Assembly (NCBI RefSeq): GCF_000142805.1 | Contig: NC_013084.1 | Location: 806,001 to 870,000 of the forward strand | Length of the DNA: 64,000 nucleotides | DNA from: Lachancea thermotolerans CBS 6340 | Lineage: Eukaryota; Ascomycota; Saccharomycetes; Saccharomycetales; Saccharomycetaceae | Direction: 5' to 3' | Notes under the pieces: generated by a model | Told to the model about the DNA's origin: nothing | The model's input: only the letters and a program-made list of their open reading frames with translations | Database searches by the model: none | Made by a program: the position numbers and the translations under genes | Part shown: piece by piece, positions 19,306 to 29,254 of the stretch | Layout: every line of letters begins with the position of its first letter | Numbering within the stretch: position 1 is the stretch's first letter

Positions 19306-22095
19306 TCATTGATTTGTCTGTGGAGAGTCACTGAATGTTATATTTTCTGGACTGCTTTCAGAGCCTGCAGTTGCTGAGGACGTGGTTAACTCTTGTTTTG
19401 TACTTGCTCGAGTATATTCCGTTCCAGCCGGAATTTTAAACGCTTTCTTAAAATCTTCAAAAACATTGTTACCATCTGCCACCCCTGAAGAATACTGTCT
19501 TGAAATTATTGGATGGGTTGGTACGTTATTTTGTAATGGGTGCCAGCTATTTGAGTTCCGGTCGTACAATGCTGTTATGTCAACAGATGCCTCAGTGGCA
19601 TCGTCCGCGTAGTCGTCGAGGGACTCTTTCGACTGCAAAAGCGTATCCAAAGTTTGATTGGCTTTGGGACTGAGAAGAGGCTCCATATTCATTGTATCTT
19701 CGCGTTGGGTGATAAAACTTGCAGCAGTCTCTATTGAAGAACGAGGTGATGCGGCAGCAGAAGACGATCGGCTGGGGACAATGTTACGATCAGTGGAGAT
19801 ATCCGGGCTGTTCAAAATATCGTTCAGGTCGCTATAATTCTCGCTGGAATTTTTGACTGTTGACGGCAAGTTATCTTGAATGCTTCCTCGCCTGCTTGGC
19901 CCGTGTGCAAAATTCAAAGGCCTCAATTTGGGAGAGCTTTTCAAAATAGAGCTTGGCAAATCAGGAGAATCCAGTCGTGTGCCATTGAAAGAAAACGACG
20001 ATGCAATGTCACCACTTTCTTCCTCGAGATTCTTTTTTTGGGTGTTTTTTGGGTCCACCCCGTCGTCGTCATACTCGTTTGAGCTCGTGATTTTGAATTT
20101 TGGAGGACGAAGAACAGGCGCTACTCCATCAGCTGCCATAACTTCTTGATATGTCGGAGGGTCTCTTGGTGCACGAGACATTGGGTCCGTCATTGCTTTG
20201 AAAAGTGTTCGCGAAGGAGGCTCGTTTGCATCAAAAGGAGGAGGCTCGAAGCTTGGGGTACGAATCATATTTATTGGTCTTGCTCTTGGTGAGGATATCG
20301 GGGACAGAGGAATAGCTTGTGGCGATGTCAGCTCTGGTTTGATGTTGTCAGGTTGATAGACATTCGATTTCAACTCTGGAGATCTCAGGATGAAGTCGTC
20401 GAGCATTTTCGGTTGACCGTCAGCTCTCCTCGAATGAAGGCTGATGCTGGATCCTCCGTTCCGAATGGGGGACAAAGACCTGGGTGAGAAAGTTCCACGT
20501 TCTTCTAAAGGCATGACTTCCGGGGACAGCGCTGGCGACCCAATTACCTCCTTTGGAAAGTAGAGGTTTGAAACATGATATAGATTCACATTCAAGTCTC
20601 CGAATTCAGAACAATCCGTCCCTGGTATAAAAGTATGAGTATCATAACTGGGCAGAAGAGTGTTGGCGTGCGAGCACAATTTATTCAAAACGTGTATCGG
20701 TGAATCGATGCTAACTTCATAGTGCTTCTTCTTTCCATCCAGATTACGAGATAATCTTAAGCAAATTTTAATCCAGTGGTTTGCTTTAATATTCTGATAC
20801 GAAGTATCCGGGTGAATTCTCTGCTGTAAATTCAACCTTTCAGGTATGAAAACTTGATAACCAAATTCCTTTGACACTAAGTCTCCGTTGCTTTCATCGA
20901 TCAAAAGATTTCCAAGATTCTTTGCCTTCGAGGCATTCGCGTTGCTTGGTAAGTTTTCCAACACAGGAGCCTTGTGCTCGGCGAGAAGAAACTTTTTGGC
21001 GGGTTCTAATCTATGAACTTTCTTATTCTTGCAGTAGTATTCCATTGTTTCGGTGAGGTAAATTCGAATTCTGTGTAGGTTGACCTTGTCCATGGGCGTT
21101 ATCTTGAAAGCTATAGGAAGGAAGGCATCAAGCACAATATCCTTAGATGCTATCACAATGTCATAGTGAAGTTGGTCCTCCCAATCACGGGATATGGCTA
21201 TCGGTTCTGTTTCCTCAACTGACGAATCTGATGGTGTTCTAATAACTTCAAGGGGGAGTCTTGCATGCAGATTGGACTTGAACGCACCGCTTCTTTCAAC
21301 GTTAGCCGAAAGTGTGTATTCAACAGATCCGAAGGCCGCCTGAACGCTCTCGGGACAAGACAGTGGAATCGTCTGCTCGAAACCGTAAATATAGTCACCG
21401 GGCTGAAAAATGAAGGGCTCCCCACCCGAAGACGAAGACTTGGAAAATAGAGAAGCATTATCACTGTTATTAGATAGCGTTCCAGCTAGTAGGTCTGATA
21501 TGGACCGCGATCTCTCGCGTTTTTGACTATCAGGCGACGTTGCTTTGCGCAAAATGTTACCGATAGGCAGGAAATTTGTACCCTGATTTTTTGGCGGAGA
21601 TGCAGGCGTTGCTGCGTTGAGGTTGATGTAGCTAACGCTGCCTCGCTTATTCTTCAGCGGACGGTACAAAGATGCGCAACTTCCTTTTAATAAATCATCA
21701 GCATCCGTCGAACCGCTGCTGTGCACGTTGTTGTGTTCAAGTTGGAAAAATGGCCATGTGTGGTTTACTATGTCTATAGTCTCCAGGAATTCTTGTCTTC
21801 TGGGCGGAATCCCCTCTGGCCACTCTGTTCTGGATGTTCCCTTGAAAGTGAGATCTATCGATTTTATTTTACTGGGCTTTAGAACGCGGATTATGAGAGT
21901 TCCCCTCAGAAGACCAGGGGGTCTCTCCTCCCACTGGTGCTGTTCAAACCCCTGTAAGAATAAAACTGGTTCAGCTAACTGGATGAATATTTGAATCGAC
22001 GTTGTCTGGGTCAACGGCTGAGCAGAGTCCGCGATCTGTAGGTCTTTATCAACCGGGAACATCGGTGAGTTCCCAGCATCTACGCTAGAACTCAT
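19306..22095 (-). CDS. ALY2: Arrestin-related ubiquitin-ligase adaptor Aly1/Aly2
   Basis: Alpha-arrestins of this type bring the Rsp5 ubiquitin ligase to nutrient transporters and control their endocytosis and recycling. The 929-residue product matches the size of Aly1 (915) and Aly2 (1046). An arrestin-N domain begins at about residue 30 (IFIQLAEPVLFLQGF) and is interrupted by a long Ser-rich insert. An arrestin-C region follows (LHYDIVIASKDIVLDAFLPIAFKITPMDKV). The C-terminal third is Ser/Pro-rich and disordered, with a PPxY Rsp5-binding motif (RDPPTYQEVMA) near residue 646 and many SP/TP sites. S. cerevisiae has two post-duplication copies, YJL084C and YKR021W; this single gene is ancestral to both, so the symbol is one of two equal choices. 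Confidence 0.93.
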   Translation of the reverse strand: MSSSVDAGNSPMFPVDKDLQIADSAQPLTQTTSIQIFIQLAEPVLFLQGFEQHQWEERPPGLLRGTLIIRVLKPSKIKSIDLTFKGTSRTEWPEGIPPRRQEFLETIDIVNHTWPFFQLEHNNVHSSGSTDADDLLKGSCASLYRPLKNKRGSVSYINLNAATPASPPKNQGTNFLPIGNILRKATSPDSQKRERSRSISDLLAGTLSNNSDNASLFSKSSSSGGEPFIFQPGDYIYGFEQTIPLSCPESVQAAFGSVEYTLSANVERSGAFKSNLHARLPLEVIRTPSDSSVEETEPIAISRDWEDQLHYDIVIASKDIVLDAFLPIAFKITPMDKVNLHRIRIYLTETMEYYCKNKKVHRLEPAKKFLLAEHKAPVLENLPSNANASKAKNLGNLLIDESNGDLVSKEFGYQVFIPERLNLQQRIHPDTSYQNIKANHWIKICLRLSRNLDGKKKHYEVSIDSPIHVLNKLCSHANTLLPSYDTHTFIPGTDCSEFGDLNVNLYHVSNLYFPKEVIGSPALSPEVMPLEERGTFSPRSLSPIRNGGSSISLHSRRADGQPKMLDDFILRSPELKSNVYQPDNIKPELTSPQAIPLSPISSPRARPINMIRTPSFEPPPFDANEPPSRTLFKAMTDPMSRAPRDPPTYQEVMAADGVAPVLRPPKFKITSSNEYDDDGVDPKNTQKKNLEEESGDIASSFSFNGTRLDSPDLPSSILKSSPKLRPLNFAHGPSRRGSIQDNLPSTVKNSSENYSDLNDILNSPDISTDRNIVPSRSSSAAASPRSSIETAASFITQREDTMNMEPLLSPKANQTLDTLLQSKESLDDYADDATEASVDITALYDRNSNSWHPLQNNVPTHPIISRQYSSGVADGNNVFEDFKKAFKIPAGTEYTRASTKQELTTSSATAGSESSPENITFSDSPQTNQ

Positions 22096-22394
22096 TAGTG
22101 CCTTTCCTTCGTGCGTGTGTGTATCAAAGAATGGGAAATGAATAAAAAATCGTATTTAGTATCCGTATTGCAGCAGTCAAAGTAATTTTGTCAAATGCTA
22201 AATAAGGCTGGCTTATCTATTACTAGCCGAATCCGAAGGCCTTGGCAGTTCCTGCGCACACGCGACATAAAGTAGCGCTGTTAATTGCGTGGAAGTGGTG
22301 CAAGCAAGGGAACTGTTACAAATTCTAAGTGATAACGCACCCTCCGGGCTACGCTTGGATCCTATATTATATCACGTGACCATGAACCATGGAC

Positions 22395-22796
22395 TTATTT
22401 CTCAAGGAGTTTCAAGATGTCGCTCAGCTGCGCTAGCCGGTCACTCGAATCGTTGCCCACGCTCTTTAGGAGCTCGTTCACTTTAATGAGATCGTAGTAG
22501 TTCTCATATATCGTGTTTTTGATAGTATTATTAACTTCAGTCTCTTTACCAAGCAGAGTATTGTGAGCGCTCACTAGTTCAGAAAGTGTGCTTTCTGAGA
22601 TTTTGAGAGTGGGGGGCTCAACGCAGTCTTCGGAAGCGCTGGCAACGTCCTGGTCTACGCTCTCATGATTTTCATTTATATTGTCTGAAACTGGGGATTG
22701 TTCCTCTCGTAGCTTGTAAAAATCCTGGAGCTGTTTGCGCTTGTCCTTATCAATCTTTATTCTGATTGGCCTCTTGTGGGTGATTTGCTCTGCCAT
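22395..22796 (-). CDS. VPS51: GARP complex subunit Vps51
   Basis: Vps51 is the small GARP subunit that links the tether to the t-SNARE Tlg1 for endosome-to-Golgi transport. The 133-residue product is shorter than S. cerevisiae Vps51 (164). It opens MAEQITHKRPIRIKIDKDKR, close to the yeast N-terminus, and carries the Vps51 signature near residues 95-112 (IKNTIYENYYDLIKVNELL). The C-terminus is a coiled-coil helix ending DILKLLEK. It lies between the ALY gene and TAX4/IRS4, as VPS51 (YKR020W) lies between ALY1 and IRS4. Confidence 0.93.
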   Translation of the reverse strand: MAEQITHKRPIRIKIDKDKRKQLQDFYKLREEQSPVSDNINENHESVDQDVASASEDCVEPPTLKISESTLSELVSAHNTLLGKETEVNNTIKNTIYENYYDLIKVNELLKSVGNDSSDRLAQLSDILKLLEK

Positions 22797-23107
22797 CGAA
22801 GCACATTCAGCTTCTGTTGTGTATCGCTGTCCGTTTTTGTATTGCTACATCACATCATCAAGTCCAAAAAACGATCATTTCTTAAGGTTTATTAACGAAA
22901 CTGCGACTTACGAACAACAGATAGCAGCGAGAAAACTCAGCATTAACGAGCGACCGTGATCGATTTTGAGACATCTGAAACTCCCTTGCATAATTACGAA
23001 TTGACAGCTCTTCAACTTAGCTTCTCAGGCGCTTACAACTTTGCGAGGGATTCCTCATTTCAACGAAAAGCAAAAGAACCTGTCGTTGGTATTAAGAAGA
23101 AGGGGTC
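22797..23107. other. Divergent promoter, VPS51 / TAX4-IRS4
   Basis: A 311-bp spacer between divergent genes. No sites were recognised with confidence. Confidence 0.5.
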
Positions 23108-25087
23108 ATGCGTCTAAACTGGCCGAAAAGGCAGTCCGCAGTGATTTCAAGGGATCCACATTCGGGGAATGAAGATCTCTTATCGAGCGATGCTTCGCTC
23201 AAAGCCGCGCAAGCGATTTTTAAGAAACATAGCTTTTCATCAGAGGACGGGCGTCCAGATGGCTTGGCCGCACCCTCAGTACAACCGAGGCATAAAACTG
23301 GCAATACGACACGGCCCCACCCATCGAAAGCGTTAAAAAAGCGCCCAAGAGCTGCTCCAAAACCAAGCATGGCTTCTCAGACGGCGGCACCTTCGAAGCA
23401 AGTAGCTCAAGTAGCTAACTCCGCAGCTGCGTGTGCAGCCGCTGCAACAGCTCAAAAGACAACATGGACCATTGAGCCACAAGGAAAGCCGAAAAACAAG
23501 GTCGCTCAATATTTTACTCCAAACCAACTGAAACCACCAGTGACCTACTCGGCTTCACGAAGCAATTCTCGTTCCGGATCAATCCGCAGCCGATCCTCTT
23601 CAAAAAGCGATGATTTTGCAGATATTGTAGCTCAGCTGCAAGGCAACCATGATGCTGCTCAGTCTCAGCGGAGTGCGAGGGTTGGGAGCGTTTCACCAAG
23701 GGCGAATGCTTCATCGGACAGTATTGCCTCCTCGCATATGAGTTCTGATGAAATGGCGCAGGCACATGCAATTAATGGTAGTAATGGCCCTCCGCTATTA
23801 TCATCCATTTCTCCACGTCATAGTGTCGCAGGAAAGGGTTACTCAGACTTTCACTCTAGCGAAGTGGAGAATAACTCCATTAAACCATCGGAAACTCCTA
23901 CCTTCTTAAATGCACGAGGAGTTTCTACTAGAACACTGCCTGATAGGAGATCTCCCCCGAGAGTTTACCTCAAAGATACAGACGCGGAAAATGCGTCAAC
24001 TTCCTCACTGCAATCTTCAGCGTTTTCAGGCCTTCCTAATGGAGGCGCTGAAGTTTTGAGTGAACCTGAATACGCCGAATACGGTGTTTCTCCTAATACT
24101 AATACAAATCCTTATAGACACGATTATCCTAGATCATCGATAGACCAAAGCAGTGGCACTATGGATCTCAACTCAGATAGGCTTTCTTATGAGACATTAA
24201 GCAAAATGCCTGTACAAGTCAAATATCATGGCACGCTTCCGGATCTAATACCGAACCACAAACGAGAGAAAAAGAGAGGCAGACTCAGCTCATTGTTTGG
24301 GAGGAAGCACAAGATCGAAGAGGCAGACGGAAGCCAAACAGATTTAATACAACAAAATGACGTCGCGGTTGTTAAGGCTACACAACCAACACGGTTAAAG
24401 ACAACTATGCGGGCACAAAGCGAAGACCAGGCAGTTTCATCTGCTAATGAGAGCAGCGACGAATACGAAAGCGGTTCAGAAGATGAATTCGGTACCGCAG
24501 ATAAGAAGAAGAAGCCAAGGAGGCGGAGAGTTCACATTCGAAGACAGATTAAGAAGGCTTCTGGCCACCATAATTCTAGTGACAAAAGCTTCAATGAGGA
24601 TAAACCTTGGAAAAGTCACATTGATATTGGTTTTGTGACGCAAGCTGAGCGAAAGCGATATGAAGGTATGTGGGTTACAAACCGTAACTGCTATCTGGAG
24701 CTTCTGCCCTGGTGGCAGACATCGGGTGAGCAACAAGTTTATGTGCCAGATGAGGGGTTGATACTGAACCTCGTGGTACTTGACATCTGGAGTCGAAGCA
24801 ACTTACCACAAGACAAGCTCGCCTCGATTTACGATATGGTCGACTTTAGAAAAGACGGCACTCTAGAAAGAAAGTCATTTATTGTGGGTATGTGGCTCGT
24901 CGACCAAAGCCTATACGGTCGTAAGCTACCCGCCAAGATAGAACCCAGGGTTTGGGAAAGTGTGGACAAGTATGTGGTGAATGTCCCAAGTGAAGCTCAA
25001 GTAGGTTTCAGTCATAAAGACAAGCAGAGACAAATCAAGCAAGAGATCAAGTCTTTGAAGAAAGATCTTAAGCGTGTGCAACTATAA
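23108..25087 (+). CDS. TAX4: EH-domain protein Irs4/Tax4
   Basis: Irs4 and Tax4 activate the Inp51 PI(4,5)P2 phosphatase and affect cell-wall integrity signalling, autophagy and rDNA silencing. The 659-residue product (yeast 604-615) has a long disordered Ser/Ala/Lys-rich N-terminus, a basic patch (KREKKRGRLSSLFGRKHK, about 380-398) and an acidic/basic linker. A single EH domain lies in the C-terminal quarter (about 520-635: WVTNRNCYLELLPWW, LILNLVVLDIWSRSNLP, DKLASIYDMVDFRKDGTLERKSF). A basic C-terminal coil follows. It is the unduplicated ancestor of the YJL083W/YKR019C pair, so either symbol could apply. Confidence 0.92.
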   Translation: MRLNWPKRQSAVISRDPHSGNEDLLSSDASLKAAQAIFKKHSFSSEDGRPDGLAAPSVQPRHKTGNTTRPHPSKALKKRPRAAPKPSMASQTAAPSKQVAQVANSAAACAAAATAQKTTWTIEPQGKPKNKVAQYFTPNQLKPPVTYSASRSNSRSGSIRSRSSSKSDDFADIVAQLQGNHDAAQSQRSARVGSVSPRANASSDSIASSHMSSDEMAQAHAINGSNGPPLLSSISPRHSVAGKGYSDFHSSEVENNSIKPSETPTFLNARGVSTRTLPDRRSPPRVYLKDTDAENASTSSLQSSAFSGLPNGGAEVLSEPEYAEYGVSPNTNTNPYRHDYPRSSIDQSSGTMDLNSDRLSYETLSKMPVQVKYHGTLPDLIPNHKREKKRGRLSSLFGRKHKIEEADGSQTDLIQQNDVAVVKATQPTRLKTTMRAQSEDQAVSSANESSDEYESGSEDEFGTADKKKKPRRRRVHIRRQIKKASGHHNSSDKSFNEDKPWKSHIDIGFVTQAERKRYEGMWVTNRNCYLELLPWWQTSGEQQVYVPDEGLILNLVVLDIWSRSNLPQDKLASIYDMVDFRKDGTLERKSFIVGMWLVDQSLYGRKLPAKIEPRVWESVDKYVVNVPSEAQVGFSHKDKQRQIKQEIKSLKKDLKRVQL

Positions 25088-25123
25088 AATCTGCATTCAG
25101 GAACTCTTCCTTGATAAGCGCGT

Positions 25124-25133
25124 ATCACGTGAT
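25124..25133. promoter_or_regulatory. Palindromic CACGTG site, IML2 promoter
   Basis: ATCACGTGAT, a perfect 10-bp palindrome 90 bp before the IML2 ATG. It matches the Cbf1-type (RTCACRTG) bHLH site. A TATATAAG stretch follows immediately at about 25138. The binding factor cannot be told from sequence. Confidence 0.5.
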
Positions 25134-25222
25134 GCGTTATATAAGAATAGATCAGGAATCATAAATGCCGAGACTTTATTTCAACGCTAAGTAACCTATC
25201 GAAGTACAAGGTTTAAGGGGCA

Positions 25223-27400
25223 ATGTTTAGAGTTTTAGGAGCGCTTACCGGTACCGGAGGCCCGGCTAAGCTCGATCAGGAGGAACAAAGCGAGAAAATC
25301 TTGAGCCAGGCGCATGATTTTGAAGTGGCACTTCAGGCGATGGACTATGTCCTAGATGACCACCCTGGCAAAGGTTTGCAACTGCTTGAAGGTTCTGGCG
25401 CCAAGCCAAAGAATGAAGAAGACCAGTGCGTCAGGGTTCTGGCGCGTGGTGTCATTGAATTTTTGGAGGCAACTTTGGGCTTTGAAGCTTCTGTGATGAA
25501 GAAAGCAGCTGCGACGTTATCCGAAGCTCAGCAATTGTCAGCGAAACGTAGGCAGCAGTTTCAAAAAATGGGGCTTAAGACAAGCTCCCTTTATCCACCA
25601 GGAACTGAATACGCTGTGACCTTCGCGGAAGCTTGTTTGTTGCACGCCCTTTTGATGCTTTTCAGCGAAAGCATGGTGGAAAGTGCCAAAGCACTTTTCA
25701 AGCTCAGAAAGGCTTACCACATGCTTCGCGAGATCCTTAACGACATAAATGCAGCGAAGAAGAAGAAAGGATCAGCTATGTACGCCCAAGGAAACAACGA
25801 ATCTTTTGCGTCTTTTGTGTCTGCTGATTCTTCAACTTTCAAGTCCGTGGATATTCCCTACAGCTTGAGCACGGAGGAACAGCAAAATAAAGAGCTGATG
25901 GAACTGGCGGAAAACGTTTACAATATGCGCAAGAAGAGATTAGAGGGAGCTCACATAGGAAATTCACCTGCTATTGAAAGACTTCGGACTGATCTTGGTA
26001 TTCAAGCTTTAAAGGATTTACCCAAAAAAAAAGAGGCCAAAAAGCCGGTAACGCTATCAAAGGCCGAGATTGACAAGGACCAAGCCACTATAGACGAGTT
26101 CATTCATTCAGGCGTCAACCTTTGTTTTGGAATTTTGCAGGTTGTTTTATCACTCATTCCACCGGCAATCGGTGCAGTTTTATCCGTTGTCGGATTCCAT
26201 GGCTCCAGAGAAGAAGGCTTGAGGCTTGTGTGGCGGTCTACAAAGGACCGCAACATCCACGGCGGGATTGGTTTGCTCGGTCTCCTGTTCTACTATGACG
26301 GTCCCTTCCAGTTCACTGACGTAGACTTTGACGTCCCAGCAACAAGCGATGGGCTCAAGAAGACCTCTTCAAATGATCTAGACAATTCAACTCTTTTGCA
26401 TCCGGGCAAAATGCTAGAAGATGCACTGCTGCAAGCGAGAGCTCTTTTCCCCAATAGTGCGCTGTGGTTGCTGCAAGAAGCAAGAATGCTTTCGTCTCGT
26501 GGCAGGTTACAAGAAGCTGTTGACTTAATGGATTCGATTGATGTTAGTGGCATAGAAATGAAGCAAGTCCGAGCCCTGATGATTTTTGATCGCGCCATGA
26601 CGCTCGTTCACTTGCATGAATTTGAAAGAGCCGCCGAAGACCTTCTTTCCTTGCTTGATATCAATGAATGGTCGCATGCTCTCTATACTTACTTTGCCGG
26701 CTGCTGCTATTTGGAAAACTATAGAATGTGTCAGATGGGGCTTATGGAGTACTCAAGAATAGACTTCTTTAAAGAGCGTGCGACTACACTTATTTTTGAT
26801 GCACCCAACATGTTGAGTAGAAAGAAGTTTATGTCCAAAAATCTTCCGTTAGACCGCTTCATGCTTAGAAAGGTCGAACAGTTCAAGAAATTCCAATCTC
26901 AACTTCAGCTCCAAGATCCTCTTGACGCCATTGGTGTTTCGCCCGTGCATGAGCTGACATATTTCTACAACGGATACAACAGGATGACGGAAGATTGCTT
27001 AAAATTATCGCACAAACTGTTGACTGAGTACCACAACCCCACGATTGATGCAAAAGAGCCAAACCAAGAACTTGTCAAAAATTTGCTGACTTCGTTAACT
27101 TCTCGCAGGCTGGGTAAAGTGCAAGAGGGCTGTGACATGTTAGATAAAAACGTTCTCCCTCAAATTATCACCCTGCAGCCGGATGGCAAAGTCAAGTACA
27201 TAAAGAAGACTGAAGATCCATGGGCTTACCCAACAGCACTTTACGAACGTGCGCTTTTCACTTGGAAATTGAAGGGTTTGGACGGGCTCGAAGAGTGCAA
27301 GATGTGGCTTACGAGGGCCCAAGATTATGCTGATGACTATGAGCTTAGCGCGCGGATAGGCATGAAGATCAAGGCCGCCATCGACCGACTTGAAGGTTAG
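25223..27400 (+). CDS. IML2: Iml2/TTC39-family protein
   Basis: Iml2 is needed for clearing protein inclusions during stress via lipid droplets. The 725-residue product (S. cerevisiae 731) shows family features throughout: the N-terminal [22 protein letters not shown] helix pair, [18 protein letters not shown], and a central segment [32 protein letters not shown] (about 293-324). C-terminal TPR-like repeats follow ([54 protein letters not shown]). It is the ancestor of the YJL082W/YKR018C pair and is in tandem with HEL1. Confidence 0.95.
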   Translation: MFRVLGALTGTGGPAKLDQEEQSEKILSQAHDFEVALQAMDYVLDDHPGKGLQLLEGSGAKPKNEEDQCVRVLARGVIEFLEATLGFEASVMKKAAATLSEAQQLSAKRRQQFQKMGLKTSSLYPPGTEYAVTFAEACLLHALLMLFSESMVESAKALFKLRKAYHMLREILNDINAAKKKKGSAMYAQGNNESFASFVSADSSTFKSVDIPYSLSTEEQQNKELMELAENVYNMRKKRLEGAHIGNSPAIERLRTDLGIQALKDLPKKKEAKKPVTLSKAEIDKDQATIDEFIHSGVNLCFGILQVVLSLIPPAIGAVLSVVGFHGSREEGLRLVWRSTKDRNIHGGIGLLGLLFYYDGPFQFTDVDFDVPATSDGLKKTSSNDLDNSTLLHPGKMLEDALLQARALFPNSALWLLQEARMLSSRGRLQEAVDLMDSIDVSGIEMKQVRALMIFDRAMTLVHLHEFERAAEDLLSLLDINEWSHALYTYFAGCCYLENYRMCQMGLMEYSRIDFFKERATTLIFDAPNMLSRKKFMSKNLPLDRFMLRKVEQFKKFQSQLQLQDPLDAIGVSPVHELTYFYNGYNRMTEDCLKLSHKLLTEYHNPTIDAKEPNQELVKNLLTSLTSRRLGKVQEGCDMLDKNVLPQIITLQPDGKVKYIKKTEDPWAYPTALYERALFTWKLKGLDGLEECKMWLTRAQDYADDYELSARIGMKIKAAIDRLEG

Positions 27401-27532
27401 GGATATCTGTCGCACCAAATTTGGGAAATTGAAGAATCATAAACAACGAAAATCTCTAAATAGTCCTTACACATCACTAATGCATCACATAACGGCTATC
27501 ACAGCTATTCTATTTCTAGCGCCTCTTAAACC

Positions 27533-29155
27533 ATGAAGGAAGGTTCAGTTTATGATGAAGGCTTTAACGACGATGATGATGATGATTCCATATTGCTCGA
27601 GTTTGAAAGTGGTTCCGACATAGAGTATGATGATACTGGTCTGCTCCGCAGGGATCCCGGCCTAGCAAGCTTAAGTGACGAAGAGTCCGGTAAAGGCGGG
27701 AACAATGGCTACTATTTAGATGGTGCAACAATCAGTTCAAGAAACGTTGTGATTCCGAAAGACGAATTATACGAAAACGATGGCGTACCGAAATTGAGCT
27801 ATCGCTGCCTTACTACAGATCAGATCTATGAATTGATGTTGGAAAGACTTGAACGAATACAACCGATATTTGATATCTCCTATGAAGACATAATAGTACT
27901 TTTGCAGCAATACGCTTGGAGCGAAGAAAGACTTCTTGAGGATTGGACCGAAAATAGGGATAATGTCATCGTTTCTTGTGGGCTCAAACTCGGACACGAG
28001 CCAGTGGCGAGTCGAGGAATACGGAAGCATGCTAACTTTTTGTGCCACATCTGCTGTGAAGCTAACAAAATGAAGACATTCACCTTAGAGTGCGGCCACG
28101 AATACTGCTTGGAATGTTACCAACATTATATTAAAGATAAGCTGCTAGAAGGCAAAATAATAACATGCATGAGCTGCCCGTTAGCTCTTAAAAATAAAGA
28201 CATTGATGCCATAATGGGAGACAATTCAAGCCAAAAACTTATGCGGTCCTCCATCAAAGGCTTCATACAGAAACATAGCAATCACTATAAGTGGTGTCCC
28301 TTTGTCGACTGCAACTGCATTATCCAGGTTGGAAATATATCAACACTCTCTGAATTCCCCAGATTTCACCTATCACCTTACGTTGTTTGCGACAACCAGC
28401 ACAGATTCTGCTTTAAATGCGGTCTAGAATCGCATTCCCCCGGAGATTGCCACGTTGCAGAGCTCTGGGTGAAAATGGCTCAGTTAGAATCCGCTAATCT
28501 AAACTGGGTCTTGACTAACACCAAGGAGTGCCCTAAATGCGGTGTTAATATCGAGAAGAATGGTGGGTGTAACCATATGACATGTAAAAGTTGCGCGTAT
28601 GAGTTTTGCTGGATCTGCGAAGGCTGTTGGGCTGAACACGGAGGCGGCTATTATGAGTGTACTCGGTTTAAGAAGGAGGATAAGAACGGTGCTGTGGAGA
28701 GTAAAAATGCAATAAGAAAATATACATTCTATTACAAGCTATTCAGTGAGCACGAAAATTCTGCTAAACTTGATTGGAGCTTGGGGCTCACAGTAGAGCA
28801 GAAAGTTAAGGCGCTTCAAGAAAATATTGGGATCTCTTGGATTGAAACCCAGTTCTTGCCTGAAAGCATCCGGGCCCTGATTGAGGGGCGGACAACGTTG
28901 AAGTGGTCTTTTCCAGTGGCATTCTATTCAGATCCCTCCCACAATCTAACAAAGATATTTGTTGATAACCAGTCTTTGTTAGTTAGCGCAGTTGAGGACC
29001 TTTCGCAGTTACTTCAGGTCAAGGAGCCTCAAAAGATTATTGACCGAAAATTGGAGTTCTTTAATAAAGCCAGGTTTGTGAGAAGCCGAGACAAAGCACT
29101 TGTTGAGTGTGGCCGTGACCTGCTTTGCAAAGGCATATGTATTCCACATCAGTGA
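27533..29155 (+). CDS. HEL1: RBR E3 ubiquitin ligase Hel1 (Ariadne type)
   Basis: Hel1 is a RING-between-RING ligase implicated in degrading excess histones. The 540-residue product (S. cerevisiae 551) has an acidic N-terminus with a run of Asp near residues 12-17. RING1 starts near 170 (CHICCEANKMKTFTLECGHEYC). An IBR follows (HRFCFKCGLESHSPGDCH). RING2 starts near 332 (CPKCGVNIEKNGGCNHMTC), with catalytic Cys346 in the GGCNHM motif, then CAYEFCWICEGCW. The C-terminal Ariadne helical domain begins near 390 (YTFYYKLFSEHENSAKLD). All zinc ligands expected of the family appear present. It is transcribed with IML2, as in YKR018C-YKR017C. Confidence 0.95.
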   Translation: MKEGSVYDEGFNDDDDDDSILLEFESGSDIEYDDTGLLRRDPGLASLSDEESGKGGNNGYYLDGATISSRNVVIPKDELYENDGVPKLSYRCLTTDQIYELMLERLERIQPIFDISYEDIIVLLQQYAWSEERLLEDWTENRDNVIVSCGLKLGHEPVASRGIRKHANFLCHICCEANKMKTFTLECGHEYCLECYQHYIKDKLLEGKIITCMSCPLALKNKDIDAIMGDNSSQKLMRSSIKGFIQKHSNHYKWCPFVDCNCIIQVGNISTLSEFPRFHLSPYVVCDNQHRFCFKCGLESHSPGDCHVAELWVKMAQLESANLNWVLTNTKECPKCGVNIEKNGGCNHMTCKSCAYEFCWICEGCWAEHGGGYYECTRFKKEDKNGAVESKNAIRKYTFYYKLFSEHENSAKLDWSLGLTVEQKVKALQENIGISWIETQFLPESIRALIEGRTTLKWSFPVAFYSDPSHNLTKIFVDNQSLLVSAVEDLSQLLQVKEPQKIIDRKLEFFNKARFVRSRDKALVECGRDLLCKGICIPHQ

Positions 29156-29254
29156 TGATTATGCTTTTTGAGAAACTAGCGTTTAAGGTGGCTACTCCAA
29201 CAACTTTATTTATTTTTGGGAGATTATAATACAGAAACTTGTTTGTAAATTTGT